In this document: one piece after another, positions 23,540-31,460 of the stretch
Numbering within the stretch: position 1 is the first letter of the stretch
Layout of the letters: the number at the start of each line of letters is the position of its first letter
From: Allocatelliglobosispora scoriae
GTDB taxonomy: Bacteria > Actinomycetota > Actinomycetes > Mycobacteriales > Micromonosporaceae
DNA length: 64,000 nt
Assembly (NCBI RefSeq): GCF_014204945.1
Contig: NZ_JACHMN010000003.1
Location: forward strand, 1,426,001 to 1,490,000
Direction: 5' to 3'
Position numbers and translations under genes: made by a program
Notes under the pieces: generated by a model
Database searches by the model: none
What the model saw: only the letters and a program-made list of their open reading frames with translations
What the model was told of the DNA's origin: nothing

Positions 23540-25089
23540 GCAATCGGGACGACATGCTGCGCAAGCTGGCCGAGCTGGACGCAGAGCACGCCAAGGCGCT
23601 GGCCGGGGGCGGGCCGAAATACGTCACCCGGCACCACGACCGGGGCAAGCTGCTGCCGCGCGAGCGGATCGAGCTGCTGCTCGACGAGGACGTGCCGTTC
23701 CTGGAGCTGTCACCGCTGGCGGGTTACGGCACCGACCACCCCGTCGGCGGCAGCGTCGTCACCGGGATCGGCGTCGTCGCGGGTGTCGAGTGCCTGCTGA
23801 TCGCGAACGACCCGACCGTGCGCGGCGGCGCCTCCAACCCGATCACCCTGCGCAAGACGCTGCGGGCGCTGGAGATCGCCCGGCAGAACCGGCTGCCCGT
23901 GATCAACCTCGTCGAATCGGGCGGCGCGGACCTGCAGAACCAGAAGGAGATCTTCATCCCCGGCGGGCAGGTCTTCCGCGACCTGACCCGGCTCTCGGCG
24001 GCGGGGATCCCGACGATCACGCTCGTCTTCGGCAACTCGACGGCGGGCGGCGCCTACATCCCCGGGATGAGCGACCACGTCGTGATGATCCGCGAGCAGT
24101 CGAAGGTCTTCCTCGCCGGTCCGCCGCTGGTCAAGATGGCGACGGGGGAGGAGTCCGACGACGAGTCGCTCGGTGGGGCGCGGATGCACGCGGAGGTGTC
24201 GGGGCTCGCCGACCACCTCGCCGCCGACGAGGTCGAGGCGATCGGGATCGGCCGGCGGATCGTCGCCAACCTGCGCTGGCGCAAGCTCGGGCCGCCGCCC
24301 GCCGTCGGCTACGCCGAGCCGCTGCTCGACGCGGACGGGCTGCTCGACATCGTCCCCGGCGACCTGCGGCAGCAGTTCGATCCGCGCGAGGTGATCGCCC
24401 GCGTCGTGGACGGATCGCGGTTCGACGAGTTCAAGCCCGGCTACGGCGGCAGCCTCGCCACCGGCTGGGCGAGCGTGCACGGCCACGGTGTCGGCATCCT
24501 CGCCAACGCGCGCGGGGTGCTCTTCAGCGCCGAGTCGCAGAAGGCGGCGCAGTTCATCCAGCTCGCCAACGCGTCGCGTACGCCGCTGCTCTTCCTGCAC
24601 AACACCACCGGATACATGGTCGGCCGCGAATATGAGCAGGGCGGCATCATCAAGCACGGCGCCATGATGATCAATGCGGTCTCGAACAGCACCGTGCCGC
24701 ACCTCTCCGTCCTCATCGGAGCGTCCTACGGCGCCGGGCACTACGGCATGTGCGGGCGGGCGTACGACCCGCGGTTCCTCTTCGCCTGGCCCAGCGCCAA
24801 GTCCGCCGTGATGGGCGGCGCGCAGCTCGCCGGGGTGCTCTCCATCGTCGCCCGGCAGGCCGCCGCCGCATCGGGGCGGCCCTATGACGAGGACGCCGAC
24901 GCGGTGGTGCGGACCATGGTCGAGCAGCAGATCGAGGCCGAGTCGGCACCGATGTTCCTGTCCGGCCTGCTCTACGACGACGGGGTCATCGACCCCCGCG
25001 ACACCCGGACGGTGCTGGGCCTGTGCCTGTCCGCGATCGGTTCGGCCGCCGACCCCGGCGCCGGTCCCTACGGCGTCTTCCGGATGTGA
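23536..25089 (+). CDS. Acyl-CoA carboxylase beta subunit (carboxyltransferase)
   Basis: 517 residues, GTG start overlapping the previous stop (GTGA). Transfers CO2 from carboxybiotin to an acyl-CoA. It shows the two carboxyltransferase halves: LVESGGADLQNQKEIF with NSTAGGAYIPGMSDH in the first, LHNTTGYMVGREYEQGGIIK and GASYGAGHYGMCGRAYDP in the second. These are the crotonase-like oxyanion glycine motifs and closely follow methylcrotonyl-CoA and geranoyl-CoA carboxylases. With AtuA and acyl-CoA dehydrogenase as neighbours, a branched unsaturated acyl-CoA is the likely substrate. Confidence 0.95.
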   Translation: MSNRDDMLRKLAELDAEHAKALAGGGPKYVTRHHDRGKLLPRERIELLLDEDVPFLELSPLAGYGTDHPVGGSVVTGIGVVAGVECLLIANDPTVRGGASNPITLRKTLRALEIARQNRLPVINLVESGGADLQNQKEIFIPGGQVFRDLTRLSAAGIPTITLVFGNSTAGGAYIPGMSDHVVMIREQSKVFLAGPPLVKMATGEESDDESLGGARMHAEVSGLADHLAADEVEAIGIGRRIVANLRWRKLGPPPAVGYAEPLLDADGLLDIVPGDLRQQFDPREVIARVVDGSRFDEFKPGYGGSLATGWASVHGHGVGILANARGVLFSAESQKAAQFIQLANASRTPLLFLHNTTGYMVGREYEQGGIIKHGAMMINAVSNSTVPHLSVLIGASYGAGHYGMCGRAYDPRFLFAWPSAKSAVMGGAQLAGVLSIVARQAAAASGRPYDEDADAVVRTMVEQQIEAESAPMFLSGLLYDDGVIDPRDTRTVLGLCLSAIGSAADPGAGPYGVFRM

Positions 25090-25094
25090 GAGAC

Positions 25095-27131
25095 ATGATC
25101 CAGCGGCTCCTCATCGCCAACCGGGGCGAGATCGCCCGGCGCATCGCGCGTACCTGCCGGGACGCGGGTATCACCACCGTGTCGGTCTACACCGCGGGCG
25201 ACCCTCCGACCGACGGCCTCGGCGTCCTGATCACGTCCTATCTGGACTCCGCGTCGATCGTGGCGGCAGCGGTCGCCGGCGGCGCCGACGCCGTGCACCC
25301 CGGATACGGCTTCCTCTCCGAGAACACCGACTTCGCCCAGGCGGTGCTCGACGCCGGGCTCACCTGGGTCGGTCCGCCGCCGGCCGCGATCGCCGCGATG
25401 GGGTCCAAGATCGAGGCGAAGAAGCTGATGGCGGCGGCCGGGGTGCCGGTGCTGCCGGAACTCGACCCGGCCTCGGTCACGGCGGCCGACCTGCCGGTGC
25501 TGATCAAGGCGTCGGCGGGCGGCGGCGGGCGCGGCATGCGGGTCGTCCGGGACCTGGCCTCGCTGCCCGCGGAGCTCGACGCCGCACGGGCCGAGGCGCT
25601 GGCGGCCTTCGGCGACCCGGCCGTCTTCTGCGAGCCGTTCCTCGCCACCGGACGCCACATCGAGGTGCAGCTCCTCGCCGACGGCCACGGCACGGTCTGG
25701 ACCCTCGGCGAGCGCGAGTGCTCCATCCAGCGCCGGCACCAGAAGATCATCGAGGAGACGCCGTCGCCGCTGGTCACGCCTGCGATGCGCGCTCGGCTGC
25801 TCGATGCCGCCGTCGCCGCCGCGACCGCCATCGGCTATGTCGGCGCCGGGACCGTCGAGTTCCTCGCCGCCGACGACGGGACCTTCCACTTCCTGGAGAT
25901 GAACACCCGGCTGCAGGTCGAGCACCCGGTCACCGAGGCCGTGACCGGCCTGGACCTCGTCGCCTGGCAGCTGCGGATCGCCGAGGGTGCGGCGCTGCCC
26001 GCGTCGCCACCGCCGCCGGTCGGCCACGCGATCGAGGCCCGCATCTATGCCGAGGACCCGGCGGCGGGGTGGCTGCCGCAGAGCGGAACGCTGTCGTGCT
26101 TCGAGGTCCCCGGGGTCGCGGGCACGTTCGGACCGGTGCGGGGGCTGCGGCTCGACTCCGGTGTCCAGAGCGGATCCGTGGTCGGGGTGCGCTTCGACCC
26201 GATGCTCGCGAAGCTGATCGCCTGGGCACCGAGCCGCGACGAGGCGATCCGCGCGCTCGCGGGTGCGCTGGCGGGTGCGCGGATCCACGGGCTGACGACC
26301 AACCGCGATCTGCTGGTACGCGTCCTGCGCCACCCCGCCTTCGTCGCCGGTGCGACACCGACGTCGTTCCTCGACGACCACGGGCTGCCGGCGCTGGCGG
26401 CACCGCTCGCGGACACCCGGGCTCAGCAGCTCTCCGCCGTCGCCGCCGCGCTCGCCGTCGCCTGCGCTCACCGGCTCGCCGCGCCGGTGCTGTCCCGTCT
26501 TCCGCTCGGGTGGCGCAACCTGCGCAGCGCCCCGCACCGGCGTTCCTTCACCGCTCCCGACGGGCGTGTGGTGGCGGTCGCGTATCGCTTCGGCCGGGAC
26601 GGGGTCGCGGTTGTGGAAGGGGTCGACGAGGAGGTCGGGGGCTCGATCGGCGTCGAATCCGTGAGCCCGTCACTGGTGGTGCTCCGGGTAGGCGGAGTCC
26701 AGATCCCCTTCCGGGTGGCGCTTCCCGGATCTTGTGCGTTCTCCGTCGCTGGAGCGACGGAGAACGCACGAGATCTACCCCGGATCGAGATCGACTCCCC
26801 GCTAGGGGGAGTCGCGCTGGTGCTGGTCGGCCGGTTCCCCGCTCCGACGCGGGAAGTCGCGGCGGGGTCACTGCTCGCCCCCATGCCCGGCACCGTCATC
26901 CGGGTGGCGGTCGCCGAGGGCGACAGCGTCACCGCCGGCCAGCCCCTCCTCTGGCTGGAGGCGATGAAGATGCAGCACCAGATATCAGCACCCGCCGACG
27001 GCGTGGTCACCCATCTCCCCGCACGCGAGGGCCTCCAGGTGAACCCGGGCACCCCGCTGGCGATCATCACCCCCCGGCCGGAAACAGCAGACAGGGAGCA
27101 ACGATGGACAGCGAGCAACGAACCCAGCTGA
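25095..27131 (+). CDS. Acyl-CoA carboxylase alpha subunit (biotin carboxylase with BCCP)
   Basis: 678 residues. ATP-dependent carboxylation of its own biotin. Biotin carboxylase spans about 1-445: LLIANRGEIARRI, VHPGYGFLSEN, the ATP-grasp glycine loop SAGGGGRGMRVV, ECSIQRRHQK and MNTRLQVEHPVTE. A middle linker domain follows, then BCCP with biotinyl lysine in LEAMKMQHQI near residue 625. The stretch at about residues 545-574 is encoded by two adjacent palindromes (26728-26775 and 26792-26814) and reads like inserted sequence. The 3' end overlaps the acyl-CoA dehydrogenase start by 28 bases. Confidence 0.95.
   Translation: MIQRLLIANRGEIARRIARTCRDAGITTVSVYTAGDPPTDGLGVLITSYLDSASIVAAAVAGGADAVHPGYGFLSENTDFAQAVLDAGLTWVGPPPAAIAAMGSKIEAKKLMAAAGVPVLPELDPASVTAADLPVLIKASAGGGGRGMRVVRDLASLPAELDAARAEALAAFGDPAVFCEPFLATGRHIEVQLLADGHGTVWTLGERECSIQRRHQKIIEETPSPLVTPAMRARLLDAAVAAATAIGYVGAGTVEFLAADDGTFHFLEMNTRLQVEHPVTEAVTGLDLVAWQLRIAEGAALPASPPPPVGHAIEARIYAEDPAAGWLPQSGTLSCFEVPGVAGTFGPVRGLRLDSGVQSGSVVGVRFDPMLAKLIAWAPSRDEAIRALAGALAGARIHGLTTNRDLLVRVLRHPAFVAGATPTSFLDDHGLPALAAPLADTRAQQLSAVAAALAVACAHRLAAPVLSRLPLGWRNLRSAPHRRSFTAPDGRVVAVAYRFGRDGVAVVEGVDEEVGGSIGVESVSPSLVVLRVGGVQIPFRVALPGSCAFSVAGATENARDLPRIEIDSPLGGVALVLVGRFPAPTREVAAGSLLAPMPGTVIRVAVAEGDSVTAGQPLLWLEAMKMQHQISAPADGVVTHLPAREGLQVNPGTPLAIITPRPETADREQRWTASNEPS
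26728..26775. repeat. 48-bp palindrome within the biotin carboxylase gene
   Basis: Arms of 23 bases (26728-26750 and 26753-26775) around GG, with one mismatch. Key parts are GTGCGTTCTCCGTCGCT and its complement. It is translated in frame as SCAFSVAGATENARD in the linker before BCCP. It looks like a palindromic element accepted in a permissive loop. Confidence 0.85.
26792..26814. repeat. Second short palindrome in the biotin carboxylase gene
   Basis: CGACTCCCC (26792-26800), five-base loop, GGGGAGTCG (26806-26814). It lies 16 bases after the 48-bp palindrome and is read as IDSPLGGVA. It could form a hairpin in the mRNA. Confidence 0.65.
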
Positions 27132-28252
27132 GACAAGCCGCAGCCAAACTAGGCGCCAAGTACGGCCACCGCTACTACCTCGGCAAGGCCAGATCCAACG
27201 CCAAGACCACCGAGCTCTGGCAGGAGGCCGGAGCCCTCGGCTACCTCGGAGTCCACATCCCCGAGGAGTACGGCGGCGGTGGCGGCGGCATCGGCGACCT
27301 CGCCGCCGTCTGCGAGGAACTGGGCGCCGCGGGCTGCCCCCTGCTGATGATGGTCGTCTCCCCGGCGATCTGCGCCACGGTGATCAGCCGCTTCGGCACC
27401 GACGAGCAGAAGACCCGCTGGCTGCCCGGCCTCACCGACGGTTCCCGCATCTTCGCCTTCGCGATCACCGAGGCCGACGCGGGCTCCAACGCGCACCGGA
27501 TCGCGACGACGGCGAGCCGCGACGGCGACGGGTGGGTGCTCAACGGCAGCAAGACCTACATCTCCGGCATCGACGAGGCCGAGGCGGTCCTCGTGGTGAG
27601 CCGGACGACCGACGAGAGCACGGGCCGGCTCAAGCCGGTGCTCTTCGTGGTGCCGACGGATGCGCCGGGCTTCACCGCCACCCCGATCGAGATGGAGCTG
27701 GTCGCGCCGGAGCGGCAGTTCACCCTGTTCCTCGACGACGTCCGGCTGTCCGCCGACGCGCTCGTCGGCACCGAGGACGCCGGGCTGATGCAGCTCTTCG
27801 CCGGGCTCAACCCGGAACGGATCATGGCGTCGGCGTTCGCGCTGGGGATCGGGCGCTACGCGCTGGACCGCGCCGTCGACTACGCCCGGACCCGGGAGGT
27901 CTGGGGCAAGCCGATCGGCACCCACCAGGCGATCTCGCACCCGCTCGCGGCGTCGCACATCGAGCTGGAGCTGGCGAAGCTGATGATGGGCAAGGCCGCC
28001 GACCTGTATGACGCCGGTGACGACCAGGGTGCCGGTGAGGCCGCCAACATGGCGAAATACGCCGCCGGCGAGGCGACGGTCCGCGCCGTGGACCAGGCGA
28101 TCCAGACCCACGGCGGCAACGGCCTCGCCACCGAGTACGGCCTCGCGACCTTCCTCGTCGCCTCCCGCCTGGGCCGGATCGCCCCGGTCAGCCGTGAGAT
28201 GATCCTGAACTTCGTGGCGCAGAACAGCCTGGGATTGCCGAGGTCCTACTGA
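27104..28252 (+). CDS. Acyl-CoA dehydrogenase
   Basis: 382 residues. FAD-dependent alpha,beta-dehydrogenation of an acyl-CoA. Family features: GVHIPEEYGGGGGGIGD, FAITEADAGSNAHRI (substrate/FAD loop), WVLNGSKTYISG, and the C-terminal IQTHGGNGLATEYGLA stretch near the flavin. The catalytic Glu may be the one in LNPERIM, as in isovaleryl-CoA dehydrogenase-like enzymes. ATG 27104 has AGGGAG at five bases and overlaps the carboxylase stop. In this operon it would supply the unsaturated acyl-CoA for the carboxylase. Confidence 0.95.
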   Translation: MDSEQRTQLRQAAAKLGAKYGHRYYLGKARSNAKTTELWQEAGALGYLGVHIPEEYGGGGGGIGDLAAVCEELGAAGCPLLMMVVSPAICATVISRFGTDEQKTRWLPGLTDGSRIFAFAITEADAGSNAHRIATTASRDGDGWVLNGSKTYISGIDEAEAVLVVSRTTDESTGRLKPVLFVVPTDAPGFTATPIEMELVAPERQFTLFLDDVRLSADALVGTEDAGLMQLFAGLNPERIMASAFALGIGRYALDRAVDYARTREVWGKPIGTHQAISHPLAASHIELELAKLMMGKAADLYDAGDDQGAGEAANMAKYAAGEATVRAVDQAIQTHGGNGLATEYGLATFLVASRLGRIAPVSREMILNFVAQNSLGLPRSY

Positions 28253-28875
28253 TGGTGACAGCCCGCTCCGCCGACACCCGTCGCGAGCCGCAGCAGGACC
28301 GCAGCCGGGCGACCCGGCAGCGCCTGCTCTCGGCGGCGGTGGCGTGCCTGGCGGAGCTGGGCTGGACCGGCACCACGGTCGCGGTCGTCGCCGAGCGGGC
28401 CGGGGTGTCGCGGGGGGCGGCGCAGCACCACTTCCCGACGAGGGAGGACCTGGTCACCGGCGCGATCGAGCACATGAGCGAGGTCCGGGCCGCCGAGATC
28501 GCCGGTGCTCAGCCCGCCCTGCCGACCGGCCCCCGCCGGACCGAGGCGGTCCTCAACGTGCTCGCCGACCTCTACGGCGGGCCGCTCTTCCGCGCCGCCC
28601 TGCAGCTCTGGATGGCCGCGGCGACGGACGAGGCGCTGCGGGCACAGGTCGCCCCGCTGGAGGCGAGGCTGGGCCGGGAGGCGCACGGGATGGCGGTCGA
28701 GCTGCTCGGTGCGGACGAGTCCCGGCCGGGCGTCCGGGAGATGGTCCAGGCCACCCTGGATCTCACCCGCGGCCTGGGCCTGGCGGCCCTCCTCCGCGAC
28801 GACAGCGCCCGCCGCACCCGCGTCCTGGCCGAATGGGCCAGCACCCTGGACACGGTCCTGCCCCCACCCTCCTGA
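28252..28875 (+). CDS. TetR family regulator of the acyl-CoA operon (inferred)
   Basis: 207 residues; its ATG shares one base with the previous TGA. Helix-turn-helix: RQRLLSAAVACLAELGWTG, then TTVAVVAERAGVSRGAAQHH and FPTREDLV. The C-terminal part is of a fatty-acid-degradation regulator type with an aliphatic ligand pocket. As the last gene of the operon it probably controls the operon, with an acyl-CoA as ligand. No matching operator was identified upstream of 20925. Confidence 0.9.
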   Translation: MVTARSADTRREPQQDRSRATRQRLLSAAVACLAELGWTGTTVAVVAERAGVSRGAAQHHFPTREDLVTGAIEHMSEVRAAEIAGAQPALPTGPRRTEAVLNVLADLYGGPLFRAALQLWMAAATDEALRAQVAPLEARLGREAHGMAVELLGADESRPGVREMVQATLDLTRGLGLAALLRDDSARRTRVLAEWASTLDTVLPPPS

Positions 28876-28979
28876 ATTTTAATGCTGGACATGCCGTCAA
28901 ACCTGCAACAAAGGTCAGGATCCTTTCGCCCCTGACCTTTGTTGTGCTTTTCGCGGCGTGTCCAGCATTAAAGTTCAGG
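28871..28979. terminator. Large nested inverted repeat
   Basis: Outer 26-base arms (28871-28896 and 28954-28979) with two mismatches, including AATGCTGGACA and TGTCCAGCATT. An inner perfect 14-bp pair, CAACAAAGGTCAGG (28906-28919) and CCTGACCTTTGTTG (28931-28944). It includes the TetR stop codon (28873-28875). It may terminate transcription; its size also suits a small non-autonomous element, but no target duplication was seen. Confidence 0.7.
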
Positions 28980-29028
28980 GGGCGCACGGGGAGATGGAGC
29001 CGGTGTGGGGGGCGGATAGAGTCAACCC

Positions 29029-29658
29029 ATGCCGATCGTGCTCGTCGAATCCACTCAGGACGCCCTCGCCCGCGTCCCGGAGCCGTCCGCGCTCCTGACC
29101 GAGCTGGAGCGCAAGCGGGCCGCCGGCTTCGTCTTCCCCGCCGACGCGGACACGTTCGTCGCCGCTCACCTGCTGGTTCGGGTCTGTGCGGGGCTCGCGC
29201 TCGGTGTCGATCCGGCGGAGCTGACGCTCGTGCAGACCTGCCCGACCTGCGACCTGCCGACCCACGGCCGCCCGTCGATCAAGGAGGCGCCGGAGCTCGC
29301 GGTGAGCCTGTCGCACAGCCGGGGCCACGTCGCGGCCTGCGCCGGGACCGGTCCGATCGGCATCGACATCGAGTCGACCGCCCGCGGCACCGACATGGCG
29401 CCGATCGACAAGGTCCTCACCCCGGGCGAGGCCGCGCTGGTCAAGGCCGCCGCCCAGCCCGGGCTCGCGTTCCTGGATTTTTGGGTACGCAAGGAGGCGC
29501 TGATCAAGGCGGGCCTGGCGACCCTGGACAGCCTGGAGACGGTGGACCTCTCCGCCGACCCGACCCGCTGGGGCGGCCTGCACATCGCCGGATGGCGTGA
29601 TCGCAGCGGGGTCATGGCCGCCGTGGCGTCACCGGAGCCGTACGAGCCACTTTCATAA
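29029..29658 (+). CDS. 4'-phosphopantetheinyl transferase (Sfp-type)
   Basis: 209 residues. Transfers phosphopantetheine from CoA to a conserved Ser of carrier proteins. GPIGIDIES holds the Mg-binding acidic pair and WVRKEALIKAG is the second Sfp signature (W-x-x-K-E-A-x-x-K); SLSHSRGHVA precedes the first. The short length, like that of compact Sfp-like proteins, is compatible with NRPS activation. It may serve the NRPS 26 kb away, though the link is distance-only. It follows the nested hairpin and probably has its own promoter. Confidence 0.92.
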   Translation: MPIVLVESTQDALARVPEPSALLTELERKRAAGFVFPADADTFVAAHLLVRVCAGLALGVDPAELTLVQTCPTCDLPTHGRPSIKEAPELAVSLSHSRGHVAACAGTGPIGIDIESTARGTDMAPIDKVLTPGEAALVKAAAQPGLAFLDFWVRKEALIKAGLATLDSLETVDLSADPTRWGGLHIAGWRDRSGVMAAVASPEPYEPLS

Positions 29659-29727
29659 TTGCGCCAGTAATGTCGCATATGCCCTGATAGCGTCGGCCGC
29701 ATGGCGCTCTAGGAGGGGTGTGCGGCG

Positions 29728-31425
29728 ATGTGGCATTGGTTTCAGACTTCCCTGCAGAACCACCCCGAACTCGCGATCTTCCTGACCTTGGCGCTGGGCT
29801 TCTTCATCGGCAAGCTCAGCTTCAAGAGCATCACCCTCGGTGCCGTCACCGGGACGCTGCTCGCCGGGGTACTCGTCGGGCAGCTCGACATCACGATCCC
29901 CGACCTGGTCAAGACCGTGGCGTTCATCGGCTTCCTCTTCGCGCTCGGCTATCGCGTCGGGCCGCAGTTCTTCGCCGCGATGAAGAAGGACGGCATCCCG
30001 CAGCTCGTCGTCGCGGTGCTCGGCTGCCTCGTCGGCCTCGGCGTCGCCTACGCCATGGCGAAGATCATGGGCTACGGCCCCGGCTGGGGCGCGGGGCTGC
30101 TCGCCGGCGGCCTGACGCAGTCGGCGGTGATCGGCGTCGCCACCGACGCGATCAACGCCTCGACCTCGATCCCCGACGACCAGAAGAAGACCTTCATCGA
30201 TCAGATCCCCGTCGGGTACGCCGTCTGCTACCTCTTCGGCACCGCCGCGGCCGCCTACTTCCTCTCGCAGTGGGCGCCGAAGATGCTCGGCACGAAGGAC
30301 CTCGCCGCGGAGTGCTCGGCGATGGAGAAAAAGCTCGGCACCTTCCACGACGCGGACAGCCAGCCGGCCTACCGGCAGGTTGTCCGGCGTACCTATCGGG
30401 TGGTGGAAGGGTCTGAGCTGGACGGCGTCACCGTGCGGGCCGAGGAGGAGCTCGCGGCGAGCCGAGGCCGGCGGATCTTCCTGCAGCGCTACCGGCGCGG
30501 CGACGAGCTCGCGTTCACGACACCGGACACCGTGCTGCGCGCGGGCGACGTGGTGACGGTGACCGCCAACCACAGCGACTTCATCGCCGGGGAGATGACC
30601 GCGGTCGGCTCCGAGGTCGACGACAGCGAGCTGCTCGGATACGACATCGAGTCGCTCGCGATCGTGCTGACCCGCAAGGAGCTCGACGGCAAGACCCTCG
30701 CCGAGCTGGCGCAGCACCCGGCCGCCCGCAACCTCTTCGTCAAGAAGATCGTCCGGGCCGGGATCGAGATCCCCTTCGGCATCACCACCGTGGTGCACCG
30801 GGGCGACGAGATCACCGTCGAGGGCCCCAAGGAGCTGGTCGAGAAGGCGATCCCCGAGATCGGCAAGCCCAACCGCAGCAGCGACGAGACCGACTACTCG
30901 TATGTCGGGCTCGGCATCTTCCTCGGCGGCCTGATCGGCATCCCGACGATCGCCATCGCGGGCGCGAAGATCGGCCTCACCACCAGCGGCGGCGCGCTCA
31001 TCATGGGCCTGATCTTCGGGTGGCTGCGCTCGCGCAACCCCACCTTCGGCAAGTTCCCGCCCGCGGCCGAGTGGCTGATGGACACCGGCGGCCTGTGCAT
31101 GTTCGTCGGCATCGTCGGCATCCAGTCCGGGCCCAACTTCATCTCCGGCGTCAAGTCCGAGGGGGTCGGCCTGCTGTTCGCCGGGCTCGTCGTGACGCTG
31201 CTGCCGATGCTCTTCACGCTCTTCTTCGGCAAGCTCGTCTACAAGTGGCCGTCCGCGACGAACATCGGCGCGACGGCGGGCACCTTCACCACCACCGCAT
31301 CGATCGGCGCGGTCTGCGACGCGGCCCGCAGCAAGGTGCCGGTCCTCGGCTACACGGTGCCCTACGCCATCGGCAACACGCTGCTCACCATCTGGGGCAC
31401 GGTCATCGTCGCCCTGCTCGCCTGA
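29728..31425 (+). CDS. aspT: Aspartate:alanine antiporter family transporter (AspT), copy 1
   Basis: 565 residues, GGAGG before ATG. AspT-type layout: about five N-terminal helices (LAIFLTLALGFFIGKLSFKS ...), two cytoplasmic TrkA-C-like domains around residues 210-385 (RRTYRVVEGSELDGVTV; the second near DIESLAIVLTRKELDGKTLA), and about five C-terminal helices ending in AIGNTLLTIWGTVIVALLA. GVATDAINAS and TAGTFTTTASIGA fit the two repeat halves. In AspT the exchange of aspartate for alanine is electrogenic. Here it precedes aspD by 35 bases. Confidence 0.9.
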   Translation: MWHWFQTSLQNHPELAIFLTLALGFFIGKLSFKSITLGAVTGTLLAGVLVGQLDITIPDLVKTVAFIGFLFALGYRVGPQFFAAMKKDGIPQLVVAVLGCLVGLGVAYAMAKIMGYGPGWGAGLLAGGLTQSAVIGVATDAINASTSIPDDQKKTFIDQIPVGYAVCYLFGTAAAAYFLSQWAPKMLGTKDLAAECSAMEKKLGTFHDADSQPAYRQVVRRTYRVVEGSELDGVTVRAEEELAASRGRRIFLQRYRRGDELAFTTPDTVLRAGDVVTVTANHSDFIAGEMTAVGSEVDDSELLGYDIESLAIVLTRKELDGKTLAELAQHPAARNLFVKKIVRAGIEIPFGITTVVHRGDEITVEGPKELVEKAIPEIGKPNRSSDETDYSYVGLGIFLGGLIGIPTIAIAGAKIGLTTSGGALIMGLIFGWLRSRNPTFGKFPPAAEWLMDTGGLCMFVGIVGIQSGPNFISGVKSEGVGLLFAGLVVTLLPMLFTLFFGKLVYKWPSATNIGATAGTFTTTASIGAVCDAARSKVPVLGYTVPYAIGNTLLTIWGTVIVALLA

Positions 31426-31460
31426 GATCTCACACCATCACACCACGGGGGAACCGAGTC

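Noticed and set aside
24884-27103. Long frame upstream of the acyl-CoA dehydrogenase
   Set aside because: The part before 27104 is an alternate frame of the carboxylase genes. The dehydrogenase motif set and a ribosome site begin at 27104.
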